64,000 bases of DNA, taken from contig JBLWZN010000019.1 in NCBI GenBank assembly GCA_048266425.1, positions 1 through 64,000 of the forward strand, given 5' to 3'. Below the pieces are notes generated by a model, which saw only the letters and a program-made list of their open reading frames with translations, had not been told where the DNA came from and ran no database searches. Made by a program: the position numbers and the translations under genes. Shown piece by piece: positions 53,447-60,822 of this stretch. Within the stretch, counting starts at the first letter, position 1; each line of letters starts with the position of its first letter. The stretch is from Cerina sp048266425. Its GTDB lineage: Bacteria > Bacteroidota > Bacteroidia > Flavobacteriales > Flavobacteriaceae.

Positions 53447-53555
53447 AAAATGGAACACCGGTATTCAATATATTGCCAGTCTTGGAACAGCCCAAGAGAG
53501 TTTGTGACTGGTTGTGATTTTTGTAATCTTTATGTGTATTTAATGTATAAAAGTT

Positions 53556-53927
53556 ATGGATCTATTCTTACAGATTTTATTGGGCATTGTTTCACTGATA
53601 TGTTTATTGGGAGGTCTAAACCTCTTGCTTAAAGGTGCCAACTACTTTTTGCCGAAGACTATTCCGCCCCAGCGCATTTTGGATAATCTACTAAGATTTT
53701 TAAGTGGAATTTATTTTGGACTGGGAATCCTAATGACGTGGGTTGTTTTTAATTTTAATAAAATTGATGATCTAATATTCTGTATTGGAATCGTTGTTGT
53801 TTTCTCGGGCCTGGGTAGGTTGTACTCAAGAATAAAAGTGGGCTCTGCGGGAAAATATTTTGACTACATAATGGTGTTTGAAATTATTTTGGGTTTTGGC
53901 ATTATTCTATTACAATATTTTAGATGA
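53556..53927 (+). CDS. DUF4345 family membrane protein
   Basis: 123 residues with four hydrophobic helices and the family pattern LNLLLKGANYFLPKTIPPQ, LRFLSGIYFGLGILMTW and RLYSRIKVGSAGK. Function unknown. Monocistronic. Confidence 0.72.
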   Translation: MDLFLQILLGIVSLICLLGGLNLLLKGANYFLPKTIPPQRILDNLLRFLSGIYFGLGILMTWVVFNFNKIDDLIFCIGIVVVFSGLGRLYSRIKVGSAGKYFDYIMVFEIILGFGIILLQYFR

Positions 53928-53943
53928 AGCCAACTTAGCCTCA

Positions 53944-54042
53944 CTCCCGCGCGATTGCATCGCGTGGTGAGAGCAAAGGGTTGTAAGTTGTTTTTGGGAA
54001 TGCTACTGTTGCGGCCACGCGATGCAATCGCGCGGGAACGAG
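53944..54042. repeat. Complete inverted REP pair (best example)
   Basis: A 99-bp unit. Forward palindrome at 53944-53967 (GCGCGATTGCATCGCG core), conserved middle (GTTGTAAGTTGTTTTTGGGAATG then CTGTTGCGG), inverted palindrome at 54015-54040 (CACGCGATGCAATCGCGCGG). Each palindrome folds on itself, and the two also pair with each other. Confidence 0.75.
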
Positions 54043-54145
54043 TAAAAATCGATTAGATTTTCTATTTTGATACAGGGAATTAGGATCAACCATATCAAAC
54101 TTCCGAACAACAGGGATTGGAAGCAATATTGAACTAAAAAGGTAA

Positions 54146-54643
54146 ATGACCCGGACAATAAGACTCAAAACATTTTTGCCATATGAACAGGACAAGGTAT
54201 GGCAAGCTTTAACAGAGCCCAAATGGTTAAGTAGTTGGTTTATGGAAAACAACATTGAGCCAATCCAAGGCTCTTATTTCACATTTAGGATGAAACCGCA
54301 AAAGGGTTGGGACGGAATTACGCATTGTGAAATAATTGAGGTTAAACCGCAGGAATATCTTGCCTATACGTATCGGGGCGAAGCCACCGGTGAAAAAGCA
54401 TTGGCTTGTGCAGGGGTACATTCCGAAAGGGCAGACAAATTGACCAAAGGGATTTTCACAAAATTGGACACCGTATTAAGTTTTAAATTGGAGCCGACTT
54501 TTGGTGGAACAATCCTATATTTGGTTCATTCTGGCTACAAAGGATTTAAACTTATCATCATCAGCCTGATCATGCAAATGGGATGGAAAAAACAATTGGG
54601 GCAAAAACTCCCCAAAACATTGGAGCTCCTAACCAACCATTAA
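54146..54643 (+). CDS. SRPBCC/AHSA1-like domain protein
   Basis: 165 residues, soluble. TIRLKTFLPYEQDKVWQALTEPKWLSSWFM and IIEVKPQEYLAYTYRG are the START/AHSA1 fold pattern: helix, strand, and a polar ligand pocket. It may act as a lipid/polyketide binding protein or Hsp90-activator-like factor; AHSA1 domains in bacteria are mostly uncharacterised. It lies between the last REP pair and the second Gfo/Idh/MocA gene. Confidence 0.75.
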   Translation: MTRTIRLKTFLPYEQDKVWQALTEPKWLSSWFMENNIEPIQGSYFTFRMKPQKGWDGITHCEIIEVKPQEYLAYTYRGEATGEKALACAGVHSERADKLTKGIFTKLDTVLSFKLEPTFGGTILYLVHSGYKGFKLIIISLIMQMGWKKQLGQKLPKTLELLTNH

Positions 54644-54697
54644 AAAATCAAGCTGCTGGCATACGCAGCCTAAAACCTTCATTTCAAAAATAGAAGT

Positions 54698-55924
54698 ATG
54701 GATCATTCAAATAACAAAAAATTCTCACGCCGCAATTTTCTGGGTATTACCGCAGTTACTGGGACGGCCCTTGCCCTTTCACCTAGATTCGCCTTTGCGG
54801 GGATTCCGCCGTCATCCCGAAAAATCCGTGTTGGCGTAGTTGGGGGAAGGTTTGGTCTTGGTTTTTACTTTAATGAGCATCCTAATGTTATCGTCGAGGC
54901 GGTCAGTGATCTAAGGGAGGATCGCCGTGCGGCCCTGATGAGCACCTATAAGTGCAAGAAGTCGTACAACTCCTTGGAATTATTGCTCAAAGACCCCAAA
55001 ATTGAGGCCGTAGGTATATTCACTCCCGCCCCGGATCATGCCGATCATGTTGTTCAAACCCTAAATGCGGGCAAGCACGCCCTGTGCGCAGTACCTGCAG
55101 CATTGACCATTGAGGATTGCTATCGAATTTTAGAAGCCGTCAAATTCACAGGAAAAAAATACATGATGGCCGAGACATCGACTTTTAGGCAAGAGACCAT
55201 CACGGCCAAGAAGATGTACAGGGAGGGTAGATTTGGCACCATTTTTAGCAGTGCCGCCCAATATTATCATCCCGGTCTGGAAGAATTGTATTTCAATCCG
55301 GATGGTTCCCCTACATGGCGTCATGGGTATCCACCCATGTTGTATCCCACCCATGTCACCGCTTTTTTGATTGCCGTCACCGGGGAACGACTGACCCATG
55401 TAACTGGCGTAGGTTGGGGCGATAATGACCCCATTCTCAAGGGAAATCCATATAACAACCCATTTTGGAACGAAACGGCCTTCTTTAAGACCGATCGGGG
55501 CAATTCCTTTACTGGGGAAGTATGCTGGCGCGGGGCTTTGGCACATTGTGAGCGGGGAGAATGGCGAGGTGATAAAATGAGCTATTATATGGGATATAAG
55601 AATGAACCCGTACATACGGTCCGTGCGGGCGATAAATTGATAAAGGACGATGGTGGTTTTACGGTAGCCCACCCCGAACAAAAGACATATGATCAAGAAA
55701 TGTGGTGGAAGACCGATGCATTGCCAGAGGCGATGAGACACGATAGCGGTCATGGTGGTTCCCACACCTTTATTACGCACGAGTTTATTTCATCCATTCT
55801 GGAGGATAGGGAACCGGAAGTGAACATTTATGAAGCCTTGGCCTATACGGCCCCGGGTATAATTGCCCATGAATCTGCGATGAACGATGGGGAATGTAGG
55901 CGCATACCCAATTTTGATCTTTAA
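54698..55924 (+). CDS. Gfo/Idh/MocA oxidoreductase with altered catalytic motif, Tat-exported
   Basis: 408 residues. The twin-arginine signal (SRRNFLGITAVTGTALAL) is clear, followed by a Rossmann domain (VRVGVVGGRFGLG-like, residues 44-56). At the place of the catalytic EKP it reads LCAVPAALT (131-133 is AVP): the catalytic lysine is replaced. The substrate domain has NPDGSPTWRHGYPPMLYP and a DSGHGGSHTFITHEF stretch. Some exported members lack this lysine, so it may be a binding protein or act by a different mechanism. Confidence 0.85.
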   Translation: MDHSNNKKFSRRNFLGITAVTGTALALSPRFAFAGIPPSSRKIRVGVVGGRFGLGFYFNEHPNVIVEAVSDLREDRRAALMSTYKCKKSYNSLELLLKDPKIEAVGIFTPAPDHADHVVQTLNAGKHALCAVPAALTIEDCYRILEAVKFTGKKYMMAETSTFRQETITAKKMYREGRFGTIFSSAAQYYHPGLEELYFNPDGSPTWRHGYPPMLYPTHVTAFLIAVTGERLTHVTGVGWGDNDPILKGNPYNNPFWNETAFFKTDRGNSFTGEVCWRGALAHCERGEWRGDKMSYYMGYKNEPVHTVRAGDKLIKDDGGFTVAHPEQKTYDQEMWWKTDALPEAMRHDSGHGGSHTFITHEFISSILEDREPEVNIYEALAYTAPGIIAHESAMNDGECRRIPNFDL

Positions 55925-56125
55925 TCGACAAAAAGAGTATCGCCTTGACAGAAATCGGCAATTGTAAATATTTCAGATTTTGACCATTTGCCGTACATGG
56001 CAATAAAATGTTACAGCGGTTAACTTTAACATAGTAAGCAAGGTTTCGTTCGGCAAATTGACTTTCAAAGGAATTTGTTAAATTGTGCACGTTTTTCAAC
56101 CATTTCTATCCTAAAAAATTAAAAT

Positions 56126-56707
56126 ATGAACCCTAAAGTGGTCGATAGATTTTTAGACCGGGCCAAAAGTTGGCAAGAAGAGATGAAATTAATGAGGAAA
56201 ATCTGCCTAGACTGTGGATTGACCGAAGATTTTAAATGGATGCATCCTTGTTATACCTTTCAAGGAAAAAATGTTGTCCTAATTCATGAATTCAAGGAAT
56301 ATTGTGCACTTCTTTTTCATAAGGGAGCATTATTGAAAGACTCCGATAATATTCTAATCCAACAAACGGAGAATGTGCAATCGGCTCGACAAATTCGGTT
56401 TACAAACTTGCAGGAGATTATTGATTTGGAGCGGGTCATTAAGGCCTATATCTTTGAGGCAATTGAGGTAGAAAAGGCAGGTCTGGAAGTTAAAATGAAA
56501 AAGACTTCCGAATTTAAAATGCCAGATGAGTTTAAAAAAGCCCTTGAGGATAGCTTCGAATTAAAAGCTGCCTTTAAGGCTTTAACCCCAGGAAGGCAAC
56601 GAGGGTATCTCTTGTATTTTTCACAAGCCAAACAATCAAAAACGCGTGAATCCAGAATCGGGAAATACATTCCAAAAATTCTTGCAGGGAAGGGGTTAAA
56701 CGATTGA
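56126..56707 (+). CDS. YdeI/OmdA family protein (DUF1801 + OmdA)
   Basis: 193 residues. The N-terminal half (FLDRAKSWQEEMKLMRKICLDCGL, GKNVVLIHEFKEYCALLFHKGALL) is DUF1801-like. The C-terminal half (LKAAFKALTPGRQRGYLLYFSQAKQSKTRESRI) is the OmdA segment of YdeI proteins. The family is linked to polymyxin/peptide tolerance in Salmonella; no direct function is known here. Confidence 0.8.
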   Translation: MNPKVVDRFLDRAKSWQEEMKLMRKICLDCGLTEDFKWMHPCYTFQGKNVVLIHEFKEYCALLFHKGALLKDSDNILIQQTENVQSARQIRFTNLQEIIDLERVIKAYIFEAIEVEKAGLEVKMKKTSEFKMPDEFKKALEDSFELKAAFKALTPGRQRGYLLYFSQAKQSKTRESRIGKYIPKILAGKGLND

Positions 56708-56895
56708 TAAAAATAGATATAGGATAAACGCGCCTCAAGTAGGGAGAAGTGCTGGCCGTAGGTTTCCCGAATGGACTTTGAGTCCGTCCGAATATTGGCC
56801 CCGTTTTTATCTCCGAACAGAAAAAGCAAAATCAAAAAAATTCAACTGCAAATGCATGTGCCCCAGGAGGTAGATGTTTTTAATCGACCAAAAAA

Positions 56896-57516
56896 ATGCC
56901 AATACTTCAGAAAATTAGCAATGTTATATCAGCCATAGAGGTTGAAACGATAACAAACGAACGCAAGGAAACACTTGATCCGTTAACAGGGTTTATTCAA
57001 AGCAAGGTAAATTCCAACCAAGAGATCCGAATTAATTTTATCTGCACACACAATTCCCGAAGAAGTCACTTATCACAAGTTTGGGCACAAACCATGGCCC
57101 ATCACTTCAAGATCAAAAATGTGTTTTGTTATTCTGGGGGAACAGAAAGCACTAAACTTTTCCCCACCGTAGCATTTACTTTGGCTAATCTGGGTTTTGA
57201 GGTAAAGACCATTGCAGAAGGCAACAACCCGATCTATGCTATCAAATATGCAGAGAATGAACATCCTGTTATTGGATTTTCAAAAAAGCTGGACGATGCT
57301 TTTAACCCAAAATCAGAATTCGCTGCTGTAATGACCTGTTCACAGGCCGATGGAGGTTGTCCGTTTATTGCAGGTGCCGAAAAGCGTATTCCCATTACTT
57401 ACGAAGACCCAAAAGTATTTGACAATACGCCCCAGCAAGACGAAAAATACACGGAAAGAAGTTTGCAGATAGCCACGGAATTATTTTACGTTTTCTCCCA
57501 AATTCAGTTCTCTTAA
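56896..57516 (+). CDS. arsC: LMW-phosphatase-type arsenate reductase-like protein
   Basis: 206 residues. The phosphatase P-loop C-X5-R is CTHNSRRS (C50-S57), with the later cysteine in VMTCSQADGGCPF. Both are features of thioredoxin-linked arsenate reductases and their relatives. Proteins of this exact type commonly lie between arsR and acr3 in Bacteroidota arsenic operons; no arsR is seen here, and the gene downstream is only an acr3-like fragment. It reduces arsenate to arsenite if active. Confidence 0.72.
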   Translation: MPILQKISNVISAIEVETITNERKETLDPLTGFIQSKVNSNQEIRINFICTHNSRRSHLSQVWAQTMAHHFKIKNVFCYSGGTESTKLFPTVAFTLANLGFEVKTIAEGNNPIYAIKYAENEHPVIGFSKKLDDAFNPKSEFAAVMTCSQADGGCPFIAGAEKRIPITYEDPKVFDNTPQQDEKYTERSLQIATELFYVFSQIQFS

Positions 57517-57517
57517 T

Positions 57518-57655
57518 ATGTCACAAAAAAGTAAATTCAGTTTTCTGGATAGAAATCGGACCTTAGGGATTTTTGTCGCAACAAGTGGCCTTACAAGTAA
57601 AAAGCTTAAGTACAAAAACGCCAATCGAAACCTACAATTTCTTTTGACTTTGTAG
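57518..57655 (+). pseudogene. Truncated Acr3-like arsenite transporter, 5' stub
   Basis: Starts 1 bp after the arsC stop. The first 20 codons (MSQKSKFSFLDRNRTLGIFV) resemble the invariant start of Acr3 transporters (FLDRYLTLWIF-type), but then the reading diverges into unrelated sequence and stops after 45 residues, where Acr3 needs about 350. The remaining transporter is absent. I interpret it as a deletion that removed most of acr3. Confidence 0.6.
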
Positions 57656-57666
57656 ACCTAACGTTC

Positions 57667-58575
57667 CTACCCGGACCCCTGGCCGGAAGTGGCAATGGAC
57701 TTTCTACTTGCCAAATACACCCCGACAAGCACAAAAATGGTAGCGATGATCTTTACTATTGTCAAGTCGTCCTTTTCCATGAACAGTGCAAAAAGAATGC
57801 CTATCAATGGCTGAATATATACAAAGGCACTTACTGTGGAGGCCTTTAGTTGGGTTAGGGCGAATATGTTGAACAAATAGGTGAGAAAGGTTGTGCAAAT
57901 TACGACAAACAAAATGGCCCCAATGGCATCCAAGGGGAGCTGATCCCATTGAACCTGCATAAGGTCCGGAAAGGCAATGGGCAAGTTTATGACCGTACCA
58001 ATGGTAAAAAGCCATTTCATCAAGGTAAAGGGGTGATATTTTTGGATCAAGGTCTTTACAAAGATCAAATAGGCCCCGTAGGCTGTGGAATTTAAAACGA
58101 ACAGGGCGTTTCCTAAGGGTATGTTGGGGGCACCTTGGCGTATTTCGGCCCCAAAAAGAATAAGTCCCAGGGCCCCCATAAGCCCTATGACAATTCCAGA
58201 TCCTTTTGGCCAGGTTATTTTTTCGTTGATAAACACTGCGGAAAGAATGACCACGATAATTGGGGTAATGGTCACCAAAACGGAGCTGTTGATCGGAGTG
58301 GACAATTCTAGACCCTTAAAGAAGGCCAACATGTTGATCGACATTCCTAAAATGGCACAAAAAATGAGACGCCCCCAATCCCTACCCGCAATTTTTTCCT
58401 TGGGGCCCAAAAAAGAAATGCACCAGAATAGAATTGCCGCCCCAGAAACCCTTAGGAAGATAAACCCGAAGGGCCTAATATGGGTGGGCATTACCCCTTT
58501 GGCAATGGTATGGTTAAGCCCATAGATTACAGTGGCCCCAATAGCCGCAAGGATGGCAAGGGTTCGTTTACTCAA
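57667..58575 (-). CDS. EamA/DMT family transporter
   Basis: 302 residues with ten hydrophobic helices in two EamA halves (for example GATVIYGLNHTIAKGVMPTHIRPFGFIFLRVSG and LLVGVYLAS-like ends). Exports amino acids or metabolites. The start is TTG (58575-58573), overlapping the upstream stop codon by 2 bp, so the two genes are translationally coupled. This is the usual DMT organisation. Confidence 0.8.
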   Translation of the reverse strand: MSKRTLAILAAIGATVIYGLNHTIAKGVMPTHIRPFGFIFLRVSGAAILFWCISFLGPKEKIAGRDWGRLIFCAILGMSINMLAFFKGLELSTPINSSVLVTITPIIVVILSAVFINEKITWPKGSGIVIGLMGALGLILFGAEIRQGAPNIPLGNALFVLNSTAYGAYLIFVKTLIQKYHPFTLMKWLFTIGTVINLPIAFPDLMQVQWDQLPLDAIGAILFVVICTTFLTYLFNIFALTQLKASTVSAFVYIQPLIGILFALFMEKDDLTIVKIIATIFVLVGVYLASRKSIATSGQGSG

Positions 58576-58925
58576 GGGTGCAGTGTTTTTTTGGCCAAGG
58601 CAATGTCCTTTTTGGCATTACCGATAAAAATTTGGCTCCCCAAAAGTACAACCGGACGTTTTAAAAAGGTGTAATGCTCCAAGATCAGGTTTTTATAATC
58701 GTTTTCCGTGAGTTGTTTATCCTTTAGCCCCCTTTCCTGGTACAATCTAGCCCTCTTACTGAACAAGGCTTCGTAACTGCCGGCCAGCTTGTGCATTTCC
58801 GCTAACTGGGCAGGGTTGACAGGTTCTGTTTTTATGTCCTGGAGCGCTACGCCGTTTAGAGGTTCCAACTCCTTTAAAATACGTTGACAGGTGTTACAGG
58901 TACTAAGGTGGTATATTTTTTTCAC
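58572..58925 (-). CDS. Glutaredoxin-type arsenate reductase-like (ArsC/Spx) protein
   Basis: 117 residues. STCNTCQRILKEL is the CxxC segment (C10, C13), and FLKRPVVLLGSQIFIG is the C-terminal cis-proline region of ArsC/Spx proteins. It can act as arsenate reductase or as an Spx-like regulator; the small size and the C-terminal end favour the YffB/ArsC branch. It overlaps the EamA gene. It is unrelated to the phosphatase-type protein at 56896. Confidence 0.75.
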   Translation of the reverse strand: MKKIYHLSTCNTCQRILKELEPLNGVALQDIKTEPVNPAQLAEMHKLAGSYEALFSKRARLYQERGLKDKQLTENDYKNLILEHYTFLKRPVVLLGSQIFIGNAKKDIALAKKTLHP

Positions 58926-58971
58926 ACGTTTAAATTTTTAGTAATGATCTGATAATAAACTAATTATAAAA

Positions 58972-58997
58972 CCCGCCTGAATGACAAGTCGGGCAGG
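58972..58997. repeat. GC-rich repeat family, copy 4 (inverted)
   Basis: CCCGCCTGAATGAC then AAGTCGGGCAGG: the reverse complement of the copy at 12431-12457 with one base missing. Confidence 0.6.
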
Positions 58998-59023
58998 TTG
59001 AGAACGTGTGTAACCACTTCGCT

Positions 59024-59055
59024 CCCGCCCGAACGTACCGTTCGGTACGGGCGGG
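59024..59055. repeat. GC-rich hairpin, copy 5
   Basis: CCCGCCCG and CGGGCGGG form an 8-bp outer stem. An inner TACCG-TT-CGGTA stem sits in the loop, with a short AACG bulge. Closest relative of the nested hairpin at 41101-41140. Confidence 0.6.
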
Positions 59056-59334
59056 CCCACATTAAAAATTTTAAACATTCCCTTTTGTGAAAGTATTCTT
59101 AAAATCTATTAATGTTCGTTTCATAATGGTATTGATATTTATACCGAGGTTGGGGCAGGGAAAATGAAAAAAAAGATCCAGGCATGGTTAAAAAGTTTTT
59201 TTGAGGTTACGTCGTCCAGCTTATAGCTTCTAGCCTCGAGCTTCTATCCTCTTTTCTCAATCTCCCACCTTTCCCGTTATTCTTCATTCCATAAAAACGG
59301 CTTTGCAAAGAAACCTAATTCTCTACAATTGTGC

Positions 59335-59342
59335 TATTTTTG
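59335..59342 (+). promoter_or_regulatory. -7 box of the DinB gene
   Basis: TATTTTTG, a full match. It lies inside the longest open frame of the gene, so the true start must be downstream of about 59349. Confidence 0.45.
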
Positions 59343-59401
59343 TAGTGCTCGTTTCCGATCAAGCATCTGCTTTTTTTGGAAGCACCCTAAAAATCAACAT
59401 T

Positions 59402-59857
59402 TTGGAAAAACTACTGGACATCACCCTACAAAATCGAAAAATTCTGTATAAGACCCTCACGGAGACTCCAAGGGAGCAACTTCTAAAGATTCCTCAAGGA
59501 TTTAACAACAATATTTGGTGGAACATTGCCCATGTGGTGGTTACACAACAGCTCTTGGTTTATAAACTCAGTAACCTGCAAATGCGGGTAGAGGACCATT
59601 TGGTCGACAAGTTCAGGAAAGGCACCAAGCCGGATGGCACCGCTACGGACGAAGAAATCAAAAAAATTGCCAATTATTTAATTTCTACCGTGGAATGGAC
59701 GAAGGAAGACCTTGAAAATGGACTCTTTAAGGAATACAACGCATATACTACCAGTGCCAATGTTACTTTGTCCGACGTTTCCGCAGCTATATCTTTTAAT
59801 GTCTTCCACGAAGGGATACATTTGGGAGCTATTTTGGCGTTGAAGAAGATGGTTTAG
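59402..59857 (+). CDS. DinB/YfiT family protein (start uncertain)
   Basis: From TTG at 59402 it has 152 residues; no ATG gives a credible start. The frame opens at 59303, but the -7 box at 59335 makes the first part unlikely to be translated. The pattern LLDITLQNRKILYKTLTETPREQLLKIPQGFNNNIWWNIAHVV has the DinB helix with conserved histidine, and HEGIHLGAIL ends with the second metal-binding histidine segment. A metal-binding four-helix bundle, possibly a thiol transferase or stress protein. Confidence 0.72.
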   Translation: MEKLLDITLQNRKILYKTLTETPREQLLKIPQGFNNNIWWNIAHVVVTQQLLVYKLSNLQMRVEDHLVDKFRKGTKPDGTATDEEIKKIANYLISTVEWTKEDLENGLFKEYNAYTTSANVTLSDVSAAISFNVFHEGIHLGAILALKKMV

Positions 59858-59937
59858 ATAGTTGATGGATAGATTTTGACATCGATCAACGAGTCTGAGT
59901 TTTTCACGGAACACAACCTTGAACTTTAAACCTATTA

Positions 59938-59962
59938 CTGCCCACTGCGAACTGCCACTGCC
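59938..59962. repeat. Degenerate CTGCC-ACTG word repeat
   Basis: CTGCCCACTG, CGAACTGCC, ACTGCCCACTG in direct succession, in the spacer between DinB and the DUF3298 gene; compare 21926-21957. Confidence 0.45.
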
Positions 59963-59975
59963 CACTGAAAACCGG

Positions 59976-60725
59976 CTATTTCTCCCTATAGTCCACCGCC
60001 AGAAAAGTGTTCACTTCGTCGTAGGGAAGGGTCAGTTCAATGGCACCGTCGGAATAGGATGCAACTTCGTATCGATTGTAAATCAATTGCAACCCGTTTT
60101 CGGTAAAGCCCATGGTCTCCGGAAGTTTAAAAATCTCATCCTCGAACATATATCCGGTGCTATTGATGGACTTATCTTTTGGAATTCCTTCCTTTTCGCG
60201 GAACTTGATTTCAGCAAATTTTTGAAAATTCACTATATTCTTAAAAAGTTCGTTGTTTTCCAACTCCGTCCCCTTTTGCTTGTCAAAATTTAAAAAAGTG
60301 CTCGCTCCGTACCCATGGGCTCCTCCTGTATATATGTAGGAATCCAATTTAATCGTCAAAATATCGGCTTCGTCGTAACAAATCTTTCCGTCTATTTTGG
60401 CCTCCCAACCCATAGTTTCATCGGGAAATTTGTTTTTGAGTTCTAAAAAGCCATTTTTAAAAGAAGTGATGGCCTCGTCGATCGTTGTTGCCTCCACGGA
60501 ATCATCAAAGGTCAGAAGGTAGATAATTTCCTCCCTCAGGGCAGTGTTGATCGTAGTGGCGATTTTAGTTTTATCCAAAGCATGGGGGATATTAACCGAT
60601 ATCTTTGGGCATTCAGCACATATTTCACCAGTATAGGAGACTGGTTTAAAGGTAAGTTGTGGCTTCTCTTCCCCACAACTAAATAATAATAGTGTCAAAA
60701 TCAAAATTAACCAGCGGTTCTTCAT
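59976..60725 (-). CDS. DUF3298/DUF4163 family lipoprotein
   Basis: Chosen start gives 249 residues. A lipoprotein signal (LILILTLLLFSC) precedes DUF4163-like strands (SVNIPHALDKTKIATTINTALRE) and the DUF3298 segment (GAIELTLPYDEVNTFLAVDY). RsiV-type anti-sigma factors share this domain in Gram-positives, but the Bacteroidota proteins are free lipoproteins of unknown role. I start at the ATG at 60725 because the -7 box at 60740 excludes the earlier ATG at 60785. Confidence 0.78.
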   Translation of the reverse strand: MKNRWLILILTLLLFSCGEEKPQLTFKPVSYTGEICAECPKISVNIPHALDKTKIATTINTALREEIIYLLTFDDSVEATTIDEAITSFKNGFLELKNKFPDETMGWEAKIDGKICYDEADILTIKLDSYIYTGGAHGYGASTFLNFDKQKGTELENNELFKNIVNFQKFAEIKFREKEGIPKDKSINSTGYMFEDEIFKLPETMGFTENGLQLIYNRYEVASYSDGAIELTLPYDEVNTFLAVDYREK

Positions 60726-60739
60726 GCAATTTTTTTTTG

Positions 60740-60747
60740 CAAAAATA
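60740..60747 (-). promoter_or_regulatory. -7 box of the DUF3298 lipoprotein gene
   Basis: Minus-strand TATTTTTG, a full match, 15 nt before the ATG at 60725. Confidence 0.4.
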
Positions 60748-60822
60748 CGGTTTATACCTTGAAGGACTATAGTAGGTTTCTCCAAAAGATAAGAATAAAT
60801 TTGAATTATAAATTTTTAGATC

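Larger units (their letters stand above)
58926..59401. other. Spacer with GC-rich palindromes and word tract
   Basis: Contains the repeat copies at 58972-58997 and 59024-59055 and, at about 59207-59265, the word tract GCTTATAGCTTCTAGCCTCGAG. The DinB -7 box is at 59335-59342. No supported gene before 59402. Confidence 0.6.

Noticed and set aside
47021..54042. CRISPR array
   Set aside because: The repeats are palindromic, irregularly spaced by whole genes, in both orientations and without short spacers or cas genes.
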